The notes under the pieces were generated by a model that saw only the letters and a list, made by a program, of their open reading frames with translations, was not told the origin of the DNA and searched no databases. A DNA stretch of 64,000 nt. It comes from an uncultured Bacilli bacterium (GTDB lineage: Bacteria; Bacillota_I; Bacilli_A; RF39; UBA660). Position 1 is the first letter of the stretch. The number at the start of each line of letters is the position of its first letter. The translations under genes and the position numbers were made by a program. The stretch lies in assembly GCA_947626095.1 (NCBI GenBank), contig CANQQV010000003.1:62001-126000 (forward strand), read 5' to 3'. This document shows positions 23,222-32,213 of the stretch, piece by piece.

Positions 23222-26200
23222 TTAGTCCTTATTCAAAACTTTTTTTCTTGCTGCAATACTTTTTTTTAAATAATCAAGATAATAATTACATTTATACTCA
23301 TTGCTTAGTAAATCATACTTATGATACTCAGCACTAAATATTTCTTCAATTTCATTTAATTCATAAATCGAATTAGTTTCATTAAGACGATTAATAACAA
23401 CACTTAATAACAAGTATATATCATATCTTAACGCTTCTTCTTTATTCACCTTACGATAAGCTGTATAATTATTTTCTAACTTCGTTAAGACTTTTTTAAG
23501 TAGATATGGTTCATACGTCATTTCATATTCTTTTAATAACTTATTAACACTTAATAACTCTTTTTTAGCTACTTTCTCTAAATCAATACTAATAATTGGT
23601 AAACCTTCTGGATGTCTCTTACTTCTAAACTCTAAACTTATATTAACTATTTGATTTAAATACATCTTATCATTTAAACGATTAGCTTTAACTAAGATAT
23701 AATCTGGTTCTATATTAGGTATATTATCATCGTTATAATTAGGTCGTACTCCATATTTATTTAAATACAAAGTATTATTATAATCCCTAGTTTGATCAAT
23801 TAAATTACTAACTGATGAATAATAATCTTTACTATTATCATCTATTTTATCTAAATAATAATTAGATACTTTAATAAGTCCTTCAGCTAATAAACCATTA
23901 TAACCAAATAAGAAATCCTTATCAAATACTAAATTATCTTTAGTTATTAAACTACAAGGTACTCCCTTTTCTCCTTCGTTTAATAACTTATGATAACTTT
24001 TAAAATAACTCTTGGTCTTTAAATAAGACTCTTCTAAATCTAAATTACATACTAAGTATAAGAAATCTTCTTTACTCTTATATATCGTTATCTCTTTATT
24101 ATAGAAATTAATTGTTGATGCTTTTAAATTATTATTTTTACTACGTAACTCATAATTATATATCTGACCATACATCTTCTTTAGTTTATACTCTAAGCGA
24201 TAACTTTCATCCATTGCTATAACTTTATAATCTCTATCTAATTCTTTTAATGATTCATTATCGGTATTAAGTATTTTATTTAAATTCGTTACGAACATAT
24301 ATTCTTCGTTATAGACATTAATATCTACAGAACTAACATCATACATTTTAACCATTAAACGTGCTTCTTCTAAAGTCAATTTAAAATGTTTTTGGATAAA
24401 ATAATCTTTAATATTATCTTCCGTCTTAATAAGATTAGTCAATTTATTCTCTGTTTCTTTCTCATAGTTAACTATCTCTTCATAGGTATGAGGTGCTTTT
24501 AAAACAATTGGTCTTAATAAAACTTCTTCATTCCTATAAAACCTAGGTATTAAATATAATAAATAATTTATTAAACTGTTTAATTCTTTTTTAGGTATTC
24601 GCTGATAATTAACACCATCTAATAATTTCGGCAAATTACCAAATCTTTTACGATTCTTACTATTAGTTACCATAACTAATATATCTAATACTCTATCTAA
24701 CGTTTCATCTCTATTTAATTCTTCTAAAGCATAATACAAAGTATTAATTAACATACTTGGATTTTGATAGTATTTACCAATTACAACTATCTTTTCTTCT
24801 AAAGCAGGATACTTAGTAATATAACTTAAAATACTTAGTTTTAAATCAACAATATAATCTTCAAAGATTCTAAAATCTATTGTATTAAGTAAATAAGCAT
24901 TATTATTTAATAACTTTTTATAAATATTATAGTATTTACTAGATAAAACTTTTTCGACTAATTCTTTAGTACAAAATTCCTTTTTACCATCATAATCTAA
25001 TTCTCTAATAATGTTAGTCAATAACTCTTTATCAAAATAATTATATTCTTTATTAAAATACTTAATTAGATCTTCGCGATCTTTAATTACATCACTTATA
25101 ATATGATAATCTTCTTTCGCATATTTAAATAAAATATCTATTACTTTAAAGTTACTTAATACTTGACTATTAAAACTAATATCTGTTTTAAGTAATAATT
25201 CTTTTATAACTGGTGCTTTTAACTTCGTTATTTCATTAATATTATTTAAATAATAACTAATAGCATATTCATCTAAATGATATGACTTTTCATTGACTAA
25301 TTCATTTCTAAGTTCATTACTATCATAAAAATACTTACGTTTACTTAGAGGCATATCTTTTAATAACATATTAAGTAATTTAGAGTCTTTAAACTCTTCA
25401 ACATTCGCCATTAATAATAAACGATCATCCATTGTAAATTTACCAGCTTTAAATAAATTATCTAACATACTATAATCTTTACTCTTTAAACTATTAACTA
25501 TTCTTGTACATAATTCTTTATTTTTAATAATATCTTTCTTATAACTACTATCTATACGACACAACTCGGTTAAATCTTTAATATTAAATCTATTTAATTG
25601 TTCAGTCTTTAAATCAAGACGTTCTTCATAATTTAAAGCTTTAATAAACTTAACATCATCAATAATTTCTAAATTTCTTAACAAAGCCCCGTAATAATTC
25701 TTATTACTATCCGCAATAACTTGTAATTTATCTAAAGGTAAATCCTTAATAATATCAAAGTAAGGATCTACAAATAAATTTTGTTCTTTAACTAATATTT
25801 TTTTTAGATAACAATATGGTAAACTTCTTAATATATAAATGTTCTTACTATTAATAACTATTTGTTCAACATTATCTAACTGTAATAAATCTTTTTGTAA
25901 TAACTTATCTGTATTCTTAACTAGATGTAATATAATATTATCTTTTGAATAACTAGCTAAAATACTATCTAATTTTTTCTTGGATAAATATTTAAATAAT
26001 GGACAATCAACAGCATAATTATTATCTAACTTAGTTAAATAAATTTTTAAAAACTCTTCATTATTAGCTAATTCTTCTACTTTCTCATAACTAGCTATAA
26101 AATCATTAATCGCTTTTAAATTATATAATTTTAAAATACTTAAATTATTCTTAATTTGTTCTTTAGTATCTTCCTTTAAAGTATTAAAACTAAGACCTTT

Positions 26201-26650
26201 TTTAATTAATAAATTATCTATATCTATATCTTTTCTTAAAAAAGCCACTTCATCAGCTGTTAAATCATTAATTATCTCTTCTAAAGTAAGTATTTCATCC
26301 CCTTTTAAAATACTCTTTCTTATTTTTTTAGAATAAGTAAGTAAAGCTAAACGAGGTTTAGGGAAATTCGAAGTTAATGATAGAAGCATTGAACCATCTA
26401 TGTTTGTTGCATCTAAAAGTTTAATAAATTCTTTATCATTATAAACTGTTTTTAAATAATCAAAAACCATGAATTTATTAGCTACATACAAATATGGATA
26501 TAACATTGAAACATTATCTAAATTAAATCTAAAACTTTTATCTAAAAGATGCAGATTTATTTTCGTTAATATTTTCTTAGCTTTCTCCTCATTATTCTTA
26601 TTACTTTCTAATTCTTTAAATAACTTTTTCATAGACTCTTGTTCTTGCAT
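23222..26650 (-). CDS. Very large orphan helical protein (1142 residues)
   Basis: I do not recognise this protein. It is charged, rich in Leu, Lys, Asn, Asp and Tyr, with no signal peptide or transmembrane helix. The first 700 residues look like a long alpha-helical solenoid with irregular repeats of 25-40 residues (patterns such as LLKTDISF, LLSKYYN, LDNLFKAGKFTMDDRLLL). The C-terminal third (about 780-1140) is a more mixed domain. ATG at 26650 has AGGGAG. The whole length is open with the same codon usage as its neighbours, so it is a real gene. It stands alone; other orphan giants in the window are at 51772-57019. Confidence 0.72.
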   Translation of the reverse strand: MQEQESMKKLFKELESNKNNEEKAKKILTKINLHLLDKSFRFNLDNVSMLYPYLYVANKFMVFDYLKTVYNDKEFIKLLDATNIDGSMLLSLTSNFPKPRLALLTYSKKIRKSILKGDEILTLEEIINDLTADEVAFLRKDIDIDNLLIKKGLSFNTLKEDTKEQIKNNLSILKLYNLKAINDFIASYEKVEELANNEEFLKIYLTKLDNNYAVDCPLFKYLSKKKLDSILASYSKDNIILHLVKNTDKLLQKDLLQLDNVEQIVINSKNIYILRSLPYCYLKKILVKEQNLFVDPYFDIIKDLPLDKLQVIADSNKNYYGALLRNLEIIDDVKFIKALNYEERLDLKTEQLNRFNIKDLTELCRIDSSYKKDIIKNKELCTRIVNSLKSKDYSMLDNLFKAGKFTMDDRLLLMANVEEFKDSKLLNMLLKDMPLSKRKYFYDSNELRNELVNEKSYHLDEYAISYYLNNINEITKLKAPVIKELLLKTDISFNSQVLSNFKVIDILFKYAKEDYHIISDVIKDREDLIKYFNKEYNYFDKELLTNIIRELDYDGKKEFCTKELVEKVLSSKYYNIYKKLLNNNAYLLNTIDFRIFEDYIVDLKLSILSYITKYPALEEKIVVIGKYYQNPSMLINTLYYALEELNRDETLDRVLDILVMVTNSKNRKRFGNLPKLLDGVNYQRIPKKELNSLINYLLYLIPRFYRNEEVLLRPIVLKAPHTYEEIVNYEKETENKLTNLIKTEDNIKDYFIQKHFKLTLEEARLMVKMYDVSSVDINVYNEEYMFVTNLNKILNTDNESLKELDRDYKVIAMDESYRLEYKLKKMYGQIYNYELRSKNNNLKASTINFYNKEITIYKSKEDFLYLVCNLDLEESYLKTKSYFKSYHKLLNEGEKGVPCSLITKDNLVFDKDFLFGYNGLLAEGLIKVSNYYLDKIDDNSKDYYSSVSNLIDQTRDYNNTLYLNKYGVRPNYNDDNIPNIEPDYILVKANRLNDKMYLNQIVNISLEFRSKRHPEGLPIISIDLEKVAKKELLSVNKLLKEYEMTYEPYLLKKVLTKLENNYTAYRKVNKEEALRYDIYLLLSVVINRLNETNSIYELNEIEEIFSAEYHKYDLLSNEYKCNYYLDYLKKSIAARKKVLNKD

Positions 26651-26695
26651 AATGCCAACTCCCTATTCTCTATTTATTATAGCAAATATCCCTAT

Positions 26696-26722
26696 TAAAA
26701 AAAAGGAATTTTTATTTCCTTT
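26696..26722 (-). terminator. Terminator of the MYG1 gene
   Basis: Minus-strand stem AAAGGAA / TTCCTTT with T8 in total, at the stop codon. Confidence 0.8.
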
Positions 26723-27632
26723 CTTCATTATTATTAATTGCATTTTGCGCTAGCAATATTGCATCATCTAATGTATTAGTACAAGCTAAAAAACCACTTG
26801 CATGCACAAAACGAGCACTTTTTATCTGTGATATTTGTGCTAACTCTTCATCATGTAATCCATAAAACCTTGTATCAAAATGACAAACTAATTCTTTTGA
26901 TTTTTCATTAATCGTCATTGGCTTTATACTATAACCTCCTCGATTAGAAGGAAATATTACTACTTTTATTTCTTTAGCTTTTGGCTTTACTGAATTAAAA
27001 ATGGCTTCTTGATATGGCATATATTCATCTAATATTAAAATATTACCTTCTACTTGATCAATTAGCTCATTAACCTTTTTACTCGCTTTTATTTTAGCTA
27101 ATTCTTTTCTAATAAGACGATCAAATATATCTAAAGCACAAGCTACTGCTTTTAAGAAATTTTCGTCATTATCAACATCTTCATCCCAAGCTTTATTATA
27201 TAAATCAATTATTGCATCTAAGTCTAATAAACTATATGGTGCATTAACTTGAGGAAATAAACCATTATCAATCCCATCAATCTGTTTAACTAACTTTTCA
27301 TCAATCGCTTGCCATAGTATTTCATAATCCTCTGTTATAGTCTTTAAATATTCTCTACCATAAGTTTCCCATAGTAAACCAAAAGAACAATATTTTATTT
27401 TTTCATCACGCCACTTTGCATCTGGACCATGATGATCAAAGCTTCCAAACCCAATATCATATACAATACTATCTTTATTAATATCATCAGGAACATAATT
27501 AACTCGACATACTACCGGATTTGAAACAATCTTAGTTAAAAAAGCCGTACTAAAGACATCATCGGGATGAAAAGTTGAAGCATGTGTAATTAAATTAGCT
27601 TCTTTTATATCTTTCGTTATTTTAAGATTCAT
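26712..27632 (-). CDS. MYG1 (UPF0160) family DHH-like metal-dependent hydrolase/exonuclease
   Basis: A 306-residue protein with the MYG1 family layout: THASTFHPDDVFSTAFL (16-32), DIGFGSFDHHGPDAKWRDE (about 59-77) and IDGIDNGL (about 120). The DD and DHH clusters are the metal-binding residues of the DHH phosphoesterase clan. Eukaryotic Myg1 is a 3'-5' RNA exonuclease; bacterial members are little studied. It starts inside the end of the upstream gene (ATGA overlap) and so is coupled to the P-ATPase-derived protein. A full catalytic set appears present. Confidence 0.87.
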   Translation of the reverse strand: MNLKITKDIKEANLITHASTFHPDDVFSTAFLTKIVSNPVVCRVNYVPDDINKDSIVYDIGFGSFDHHGPDAKWRDEKIKYCSFGLLWETYGREYLKTITEDYEILWQAIDEKLVKQIDGIDNGLFPQVNAPYSLLDLDAIIDLYNKAWDEDVDNDENFLKAVACALDIFDRLIRKELAKIKASKKVNELIDQVEGNILILDEYMPYQEAIFNSVKPKAKEIKVVIFPSNRGGYSIKPMTINEKSKELVCHFDTRFYGLHDEELAQISQIKSARFVHASGFLACTNTLDDAILLAQNAINNNEERK

Positions 27633-28840
27633 TTTTTGACCTTCTTTCTCGTTGTTGTAAAACGTGCAAATTTAGTTAATTCAAAAATAACAATTGGCAC
27701 CAAACTAACTAATACTGAACTAAAATAATTTTTTAAACCAATATTTCTAGTTGTAAAATAAGTAAAATAATTTATTCCGATTGTTATTGCAATACTTATT
27801 ACAACATATAAATCTATTCTTATATTTTTTAAAGACTTAAAAATATTATATAAAATATTATGTTCACTAAATAAAGAATAAGTCATCAAAATATTAATAT
27901 ATATATAAACAATAAAATAAATAGTATTAGCCAAATTAATTGAGCCACCTTGTGCTAAAACAAACATATATGGAATTGCTAAAGCAAATACTATACAAAA
28001 TGATTCCATAACATTAATAAATAATTCTTGACTACCCATAAAAACATATAGTGGTTTAGGTTTTCTCACGCCTATATCAGTATCATAAGGCATCTTTTTA
28101 TATACAACTTCACTCACTACAATAGTAAATAATTTAAGCACTAAAATAAGTAATAAATTATTAATTGTTGGAAAACCAGCAATTAGAAAAGCAAAATAAC
28201 AAATTAATAATGGTAAATAAGTATTAATAATATATTTTATCGTTCTAATATAATTATCAGCTACTCCCCTAGCTTCATATATTTTATGATAAGCTTCATC
28301 TAATGAAGCAAATTCATAGTAAGTTGTTAATTTATTCATTTTATTTAATAAATCTAAATTATCCGTTTTAATTATTATATTTTTTCTTAAATAACTATTA
28401 TTTACTTCATCTTCGTTAATAACTTTTAACTTCGTTTTTATCTTTTTATTAATTAAAACAATAACATTAATACCCGCTCTATTAAACTTTTTTATTAAAT
28501 CAGCATTATAAATATTTGTTACAATTGTCTTCGTATGATTTATCTTTTCTTCATCTTTGAAACTAACTAAGTATAACGTATTAATTGATAAAGGCATTGT
28601 AATAAAAGCTATTGCTAACGCATTTATAATAACATTTAATGTTGATTTATCACTTTTAGCTTCAATAAATAAAGCAATAACAAAAACCAAAAAGGAAACA
28701 ACATATAAAATGATATTTAATTTACGGGCTTTATTATATAATTCTTTTTTATAAACATCACGATATTTCTTACTTTGATATATCTTATAAACAATTATTA
28801 CTATTAACACCATAATAGATAATAAAATCTTCATTTTCAT
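27629..28840 (-). CDS. P-type ATPase-derived membrane protein lacking the catalytic core
   Basis: A 403-residue membrane protein with about nine helices. Segments match a P-type ATPase from M3/M4 onward: ALAIAFITMPLSINTLYL resembles M4. A shortened P-domain tail has FNRAGINVIVLI (where pumps read AGI-V-MITGD), and EARGVADNYIRTIKYII resembles EGR--Y-NIRK. KMPYDTDIGVRKPKP matches the M6-M7 loop before the M7-M10 helices. It lacks DKTGT, the nucleotide domain, TGES and GDGVND, so it cannot pump by the normal cycle. ATG at 28840 follows GAGGTGG. It is translationally coupled to MYG1. It is open and well formed, so I treat it as a functional derivative, not a pseudogene. Confidence 0.68.
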   Translation of the reverse strand: MKMKILLSIMVLIVIIVYKIYQSKKYRDVYKKELYNKARKLNIILYVVSFLVFVIALFIEAKSDKSTLNVIINALAIAFITMPLSINTLYLVSFKDEEKINHTKTIVTNIYNADLIKKFNRAGINVIVLINKKIKTKLKVINEDEVNNSYLRKNIIIKTDNLDLLNKMNKLTTYYEFASLDEAYHKIYEARGVADNYIRTIKYIINTYLPLLICYFAFLIAGFPTINNLLLILVLKLFTIVVSEVVYKKMPYDTDIGVRKPKPLYVFMGSQELFINVMESFCIVFALAIPYMFVLAQGGSINLANTIYFIVYIYINILMTYSLFSEHNILYNIFKSLKNIRIDLYVVISIAITIGINYFTYFTTRNIGLKNYFSSVLVSLVPIVIFELTKFARFTTTRKKVKK

Positions 28841-28866
28841 ATCTACCACCACCTCAATTATATCAC

Positions 28867-28899
28867 AAAAAAATCACTAATATTACGAATGTAGTGATT
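28867..28899 (-). terminator. Terminator of the fmt-phosphatidyltransferase run
   Basis: Minus-strand 8-bp stem AATCACTA / TAGTGATT with T7 following. Confidence 0.83.
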
Positions 28900-28902
28900 C
28901 TT

Positions 28903-29751
28903 TTATTTATATAATAATTTCTTTAAACCATCATCTTTATGTTCTAAATAAAATTCTGTATCAAATAAATCATGTACTATTTCTTCACGTGATTTTAATT
29001 CTTTTTTTGCCTCTGCTATTTTTTCTTTTTCTTTTAACAACTTCTTTTTTTGTAAGTGAAGCTCCGCCATCTTTAACTCATCTTCCGTCAGAGTTAAAGT
29101 CTCAGTTTCTTCCCTTTTCTTATCTTGCATTAAAGCCTTTTTCTGATAATCATAAGTAACATATAAACTTCCAGCAATAGCTGGTATAGCTAAAATCGTT
29201 GAAACTAAATTAGGATTTAAACTTAACAAGGTATTAAAAGAAGAAACATTAATATAACTTAATAAATTTTTTAAAGTTGGTGCTGAATAAGCAAAAAAAC
29301 TACCTACTATTGAGGCGGCTAATAAAACTGTTTTAGCTTTACCAGCCATACTTGATTGTGAGTTATTGCCTCTTTCCACACTACTATAATTAACAAAAAG
29401 AATTCCTAACTCTAAACCAATTATTATTAAAAATATAGGATTTAAAGTCGATAAAATTAATAAACAGACAATTCCAAATGCTTTATCAGACAAAGCATCA
29501 AGAATACTTCCAAAAAAGCTTTGAACATGAAGTTTTCTGGCTAAAAAGCCATCAATAAAATCTGTTGAAAAAAAGCCTATCGCCGCTAACGCAGTCGCTA
29601 AAGCACCATGAACTGCATAAACAGGTATTATTGCTATAGTACCTAAAGAACGTATAAAAGTAATAAGATTAACCAAAACTTTATTACGTATATGTTTATG
29701 TTGTTCTTGTTTATCTTTTTCTACTTTAATAAACTTGTCTTCCTTTTTCAT
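28903..29751 (-). CDS. CDP-alcohol phosphatidyltransferase with a coiled-coil tail
   Basis: Membrane enzyme of phospholipid synthesis that exchanges CMP of CDP-diacylglycerol for an alcohol. The full family motif is present: D67-G-x2-A-R-x8-G81-x3-D85-x3-D89, with the preceding Asp64. About six helices follow. It resembles PgsA (glycerol-3-phosphate acceptor), but the acceptor is not certain. The unusual part is a 75-residue C-terminal tail rich in Lys, Glu and Leu (about 210-275) predicted to form a cytoplasmic coiled coil. ATG at 29751 lies behind GGGAG. Confidence 0.88.
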   Translation of the reverse strand: MKKEDKFIKVEKDKQEQHKHIRNKVLVNLITFIRSLGTIAIIPVYAVHGALATALAAIGFFSTDFIDGFLARKLHVQSFFGSILDALSDKAFGIVCLLILSTLNPIFLIIIGLELGILFVNYSSVERGNNSQSSMAGKAKTVLLAASIVGSFFAYSAPTLKNLLSYINVSSFNTLLSLNPNLVSTILAIPAIAGSLYVTYDYQKKALMQDKKREETETLTLTEDELKMAELHLQKKKLLKEKEKIAEAKKELKSREEIVHDLFDTEFYLEHKDDGLKKLLYK

Positions 29752-29802
29752 CCTGCTAAAACTCCCATCGATTTCCTATAATAGCAATGGCTATATAAAA
29801 TG

Positions 29803-30381
29803 TCAAACTTTAATATCACTAAATTTTAAATGGTATTGAATATAAGCATTAGAAATCGTTATATCAGTAATTATTTTTTTATTAGAACGTATACTTATCT
29901 CAGTACTAAGTTCCTCAAATGTTATTTCATAACGATACTCAATATATGATTCATTATCAAATACTTCTTCTTCACTATCTTTTATTAAATCAAATATATA
30001 TGTAGGATCTAATAAGTTACTATCAATTTCCTTAAATACATCTTTCTTCGTATTAATATTATATTCCACAAAACTAGGTAAAGTACATTTACCTATTTCT
30101 TCATTTTCATTTCTTTTTCCTTCACATTCAAAATAATACGTTTTATCTTGCATACTATACATTAACGTATAATCATAGTTATATTTATTTTTCTTTAAAT
30201 TACTTTTTTGTTCTTCGTAATCTACTTCTTTTATTTCTTGTTCTTCATTATCACTAATTGGTATATCTACTTTTTCTTCTTTTATAAACCACTTTTCTGG
30301 TGCTAAAAACACAATAAATATTAAAGCACCAATAACTAAAATGGCATATCCTATTAATAAAAATTTATGTTTCTTACTCAT
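29803..30381 (-). CDS. Single-pass membrane protein, unknown
   Basis: A 192-residue protein with one N-terminal helix (about 7-28, FLLIGYAILVIGALIFIVFLA), an acidic linker (DIPISDNEEQEIKEVDYEEQ) and an extracytoplasmic domain with beta-strand character (about 60-190) containing two cysteines, possibly a disulfide. The start overlaps the fmt stop by one base (TAATG), indicating translational coupling. No family is recognised; a cell-surface or lipoprotein-like accessory role is possible but unsupported. Confidence 0.7.
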   Translation of the reverse strand: MSKKHKFLLIGYAILVIGALIFIVFLAPEKWFIKEEKVDIPISDNEEQEIKEVDYEEQKSNLKKNKYNYDYTLMYSMQDKTYYFECEGKRNENEEIGKCTLPSFVEYNINTKKDVFKEIDSNLLDPTYIFDLIKDSEEEVFDNESYIEYRYEITFEELSTEISIRSNKKIITDITISNAYIQYHLKFSDIKV

Positions 30382-31316
30382 TATTTTACTATGCTATAAA
30401 GAACACGAGCTTTATCTAAACCATTTATATAATCTAAAGCTGCCATTTCTTTTTTACCAAAAGGTTTAACTCTTGTAATATAGACTACTTTATCTTTTGT
30501 ACATATACCAATATTATCTTTATTTATTTCACATATTGTTCCTGCTGAAAAACGACTATCTTTATCTCCAATAAAACATTCTAAAATTTTTACTTCTTGT
30601 TCATTAATCAAACAATTAGCTTTAGGCCATGGATATAACCCACGAACTTTATTATATATTTCCTTTGCCGTTAAATTAAAATCTAAATGTTCTTCTTCAC
30701 GTGTAATATTATAAGCATAGGTTGCTAAAGCATCATCTTGCTTTATTCTTTTGTTAGTTCTCTCGACAATTGAAGGCAATGTATCTAACAATAAATCTCT
30801 ACCCATTACACTAAGTGTATCATGTAAAATACCAACATTATCACTATCTTTAATTATATATTCCCTAGTTGCAATAATATCACCAGTATCCATATTCTTA
30901 TCCATATACATAATCGTAATTCCCGTTTTTTCTTCACCATCTATAATTGCATGATGAAGTGGTGCTCCACCTCTTAATCTTGGTAACAAAGAAGCATGAA
31001 CATTAATACAACCTAATCTTGGCGCATTTAAAATTTCTTCGGGAATAATTTGACCATAAGCACATGTAATTATTATATCTGCCTTAGTATTAACAACTTC
31101 ATTGTATTCTTTTCTTATCTTAGTTGGTTGAAAAACTTTAATACCATGACTTAAAGCCACTTTCTTAACAGGTGTCATCTCCATTTCATGATGACGACCA
31201 ACTTCTTTATCTGGTTGTGTTACGACCATTACAACATCTGTATTTTCAATTAACATTTCTAATATAGGTACTGCAAAATCTGGAGTTCCCATAAAGATAA
31301 CTTTTGTATCTTTCAT
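30381..31316 (-). CDS. fmt: Methionyl-tRNA formyltransferase
   Basis: Formylates the amino group of methionyl-tRNA for initiation using 10-formyl-tetrahydrofolate, which the fhs product in this window helps supply. Catalytic residues are visible: Asn105 and His107 in NVHASLLPRLRGGAP, and Asp144 in NMDTGDI. The C-terminal tRNA-binding domain (about 205-311) is complete. Length 311 is normal. ATG at 31316 follows AAGGTGATAAT. Fmt here follows dnaI/dnaB instead of the usual priA-def-fmt order; priA is 15 kb away. Confidence 0.96.
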   Translation of the reverse strand: MKDTKVIFMGTPDFAVPILEMLIENTDVVMVVTQPDKEVGRHHEMEMTPVKKVALSHGIKVFQPTKIRKEYNEVVNTKADIIITCAYGQIIPEEILNAPRLGCINVHASLLPRLRGGAPLHHAIIDGEEKTGITIMYMDKNMDTGDIIATREYIIKDSDNVGILHDTLSVMGRDLLLDTLPSIVERTNKRIKQDDALATYAYNITREEEHLDFNLTAKEIYNKVRGLYPWPKANCLINEQEVKILECFIGDKDSRFSAGTICEINKDNIGICTKDKVVYITRVKPFGKKEMAALDYINGLDKARVLYSIVK

Positions 31317-31341
31317 ATTATCACCTTATCTATTATAACAT

Positions 31342-32208
31342 TTATTTTCTTCTGTTTTCACTTATTAATTCCATATCTTCGGTAAGTTCTTTAATTCTTT
31401 CAACCAAACGACGTGCTTTTACTTCATCATCACTATATTTATTTGTATTTAAATGATTTTCTAATTCTTTAAGAGTTAAATTAGAAGTAAAGAAAGTTGT
31501 CTTATAATTATTCATTCGTTTTTGTAATATTGGTCCTAATATTTCATCTCTACCCCATTCAGTAACTCTTTCAGCTCCAATATCATCAAGTAATAACAAA
31601 TCCACATTTTCTAAGTAATCAATATAATCAGCAAAATTATCAAAGTCACTCTTTAAATCACGTAATAATTCGGGAAAATAAACAATTTCTGTTGTAACTC
31701 TCTTTTTAGCTAACTCATTAAATAAAGCAGCTATAAAATATGTTTTACCACTACCAAAATTACCATGTAAATAAAGCCCTTTAAATTTCCCATTACGATT
31801 ATATTCATCATAAAACTTTTTTAACCATTTAATAACATGAATTCTCTTTTTATCCGTCAAATCCAAATCCGCCATTGAAGCTGAAGCTAATTCCTTTTCT
31901 CTAGTTGGTTTATTTTCTTCTTGTTTTATTGCTTCCTTTTGATATTTACAAGGTGCATACGAAAATATAACATTATTATTTTGCTTTTCTGGATAAAAGA
32001 CATGTCCTTCTTGTTTATTTTGACAAACCATTAAACCAGTACATTCATGACAATTAGTCAGTTCACTAACTGTTCTTTCTAAAGATGAAGTATATTTCAT
32101 CGCTTCTTCATCTTTTAAACCTAATTTTTTTACTAAAGCACAAAACTTTTTATCCTTTTGCGCTTCACTATAACTTTCTTTTAAGGCTTTTTCATTATAT
32201 TTTTCCAT
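31342..32208 (-). CDS. dnaI: Primosomal helicase loader DnaI
   Basis: AAA+ ATPase that loads the replicative helicase at oriC and during restart. The N-terminal region contains a zinc-binding set (Cys53, Cys56, Cys62, Cys87), as in Bacillus DnaI. The AAA+ domain has Walker A HGNFGSGKTY (148-157) and Walker B VDLLLLDDIGAE, with sensor region FFTSNLT. ATG at 32208 follows AGGTGATTAAG, with the dnaB stop inside the ribosome site. The dnaB-dnaI pair is the usual Bacillota arrangement. Confidence 0.95.
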   Translation of the reverse strand: MEKYNEKALKESYSEAQKDKKFCALVKKLGLKDEEAMKYTSSLERTVSELTNCHECTGLMVCQNKQEGHVFYPEKQNNNVIFSYAPCKYQKEAIKQEENKPTREKELASASMADLDLTDKKRIHVIKWLKKFYDEYNRNGKFKGLYLHGNFGSGKTYFIAALFNELAKKRVTTEIVYFPELLRDLKSDFDNFADYIDYLENVDLLLLDDIGAERVTEWGRDEILGPILQKRMNNYKTTFFTSNLTLKELENHLNTNKYSDDEVKARRLVERIKELTEDMELISENRRK

Positions 32209-32213
32209 CTTAA

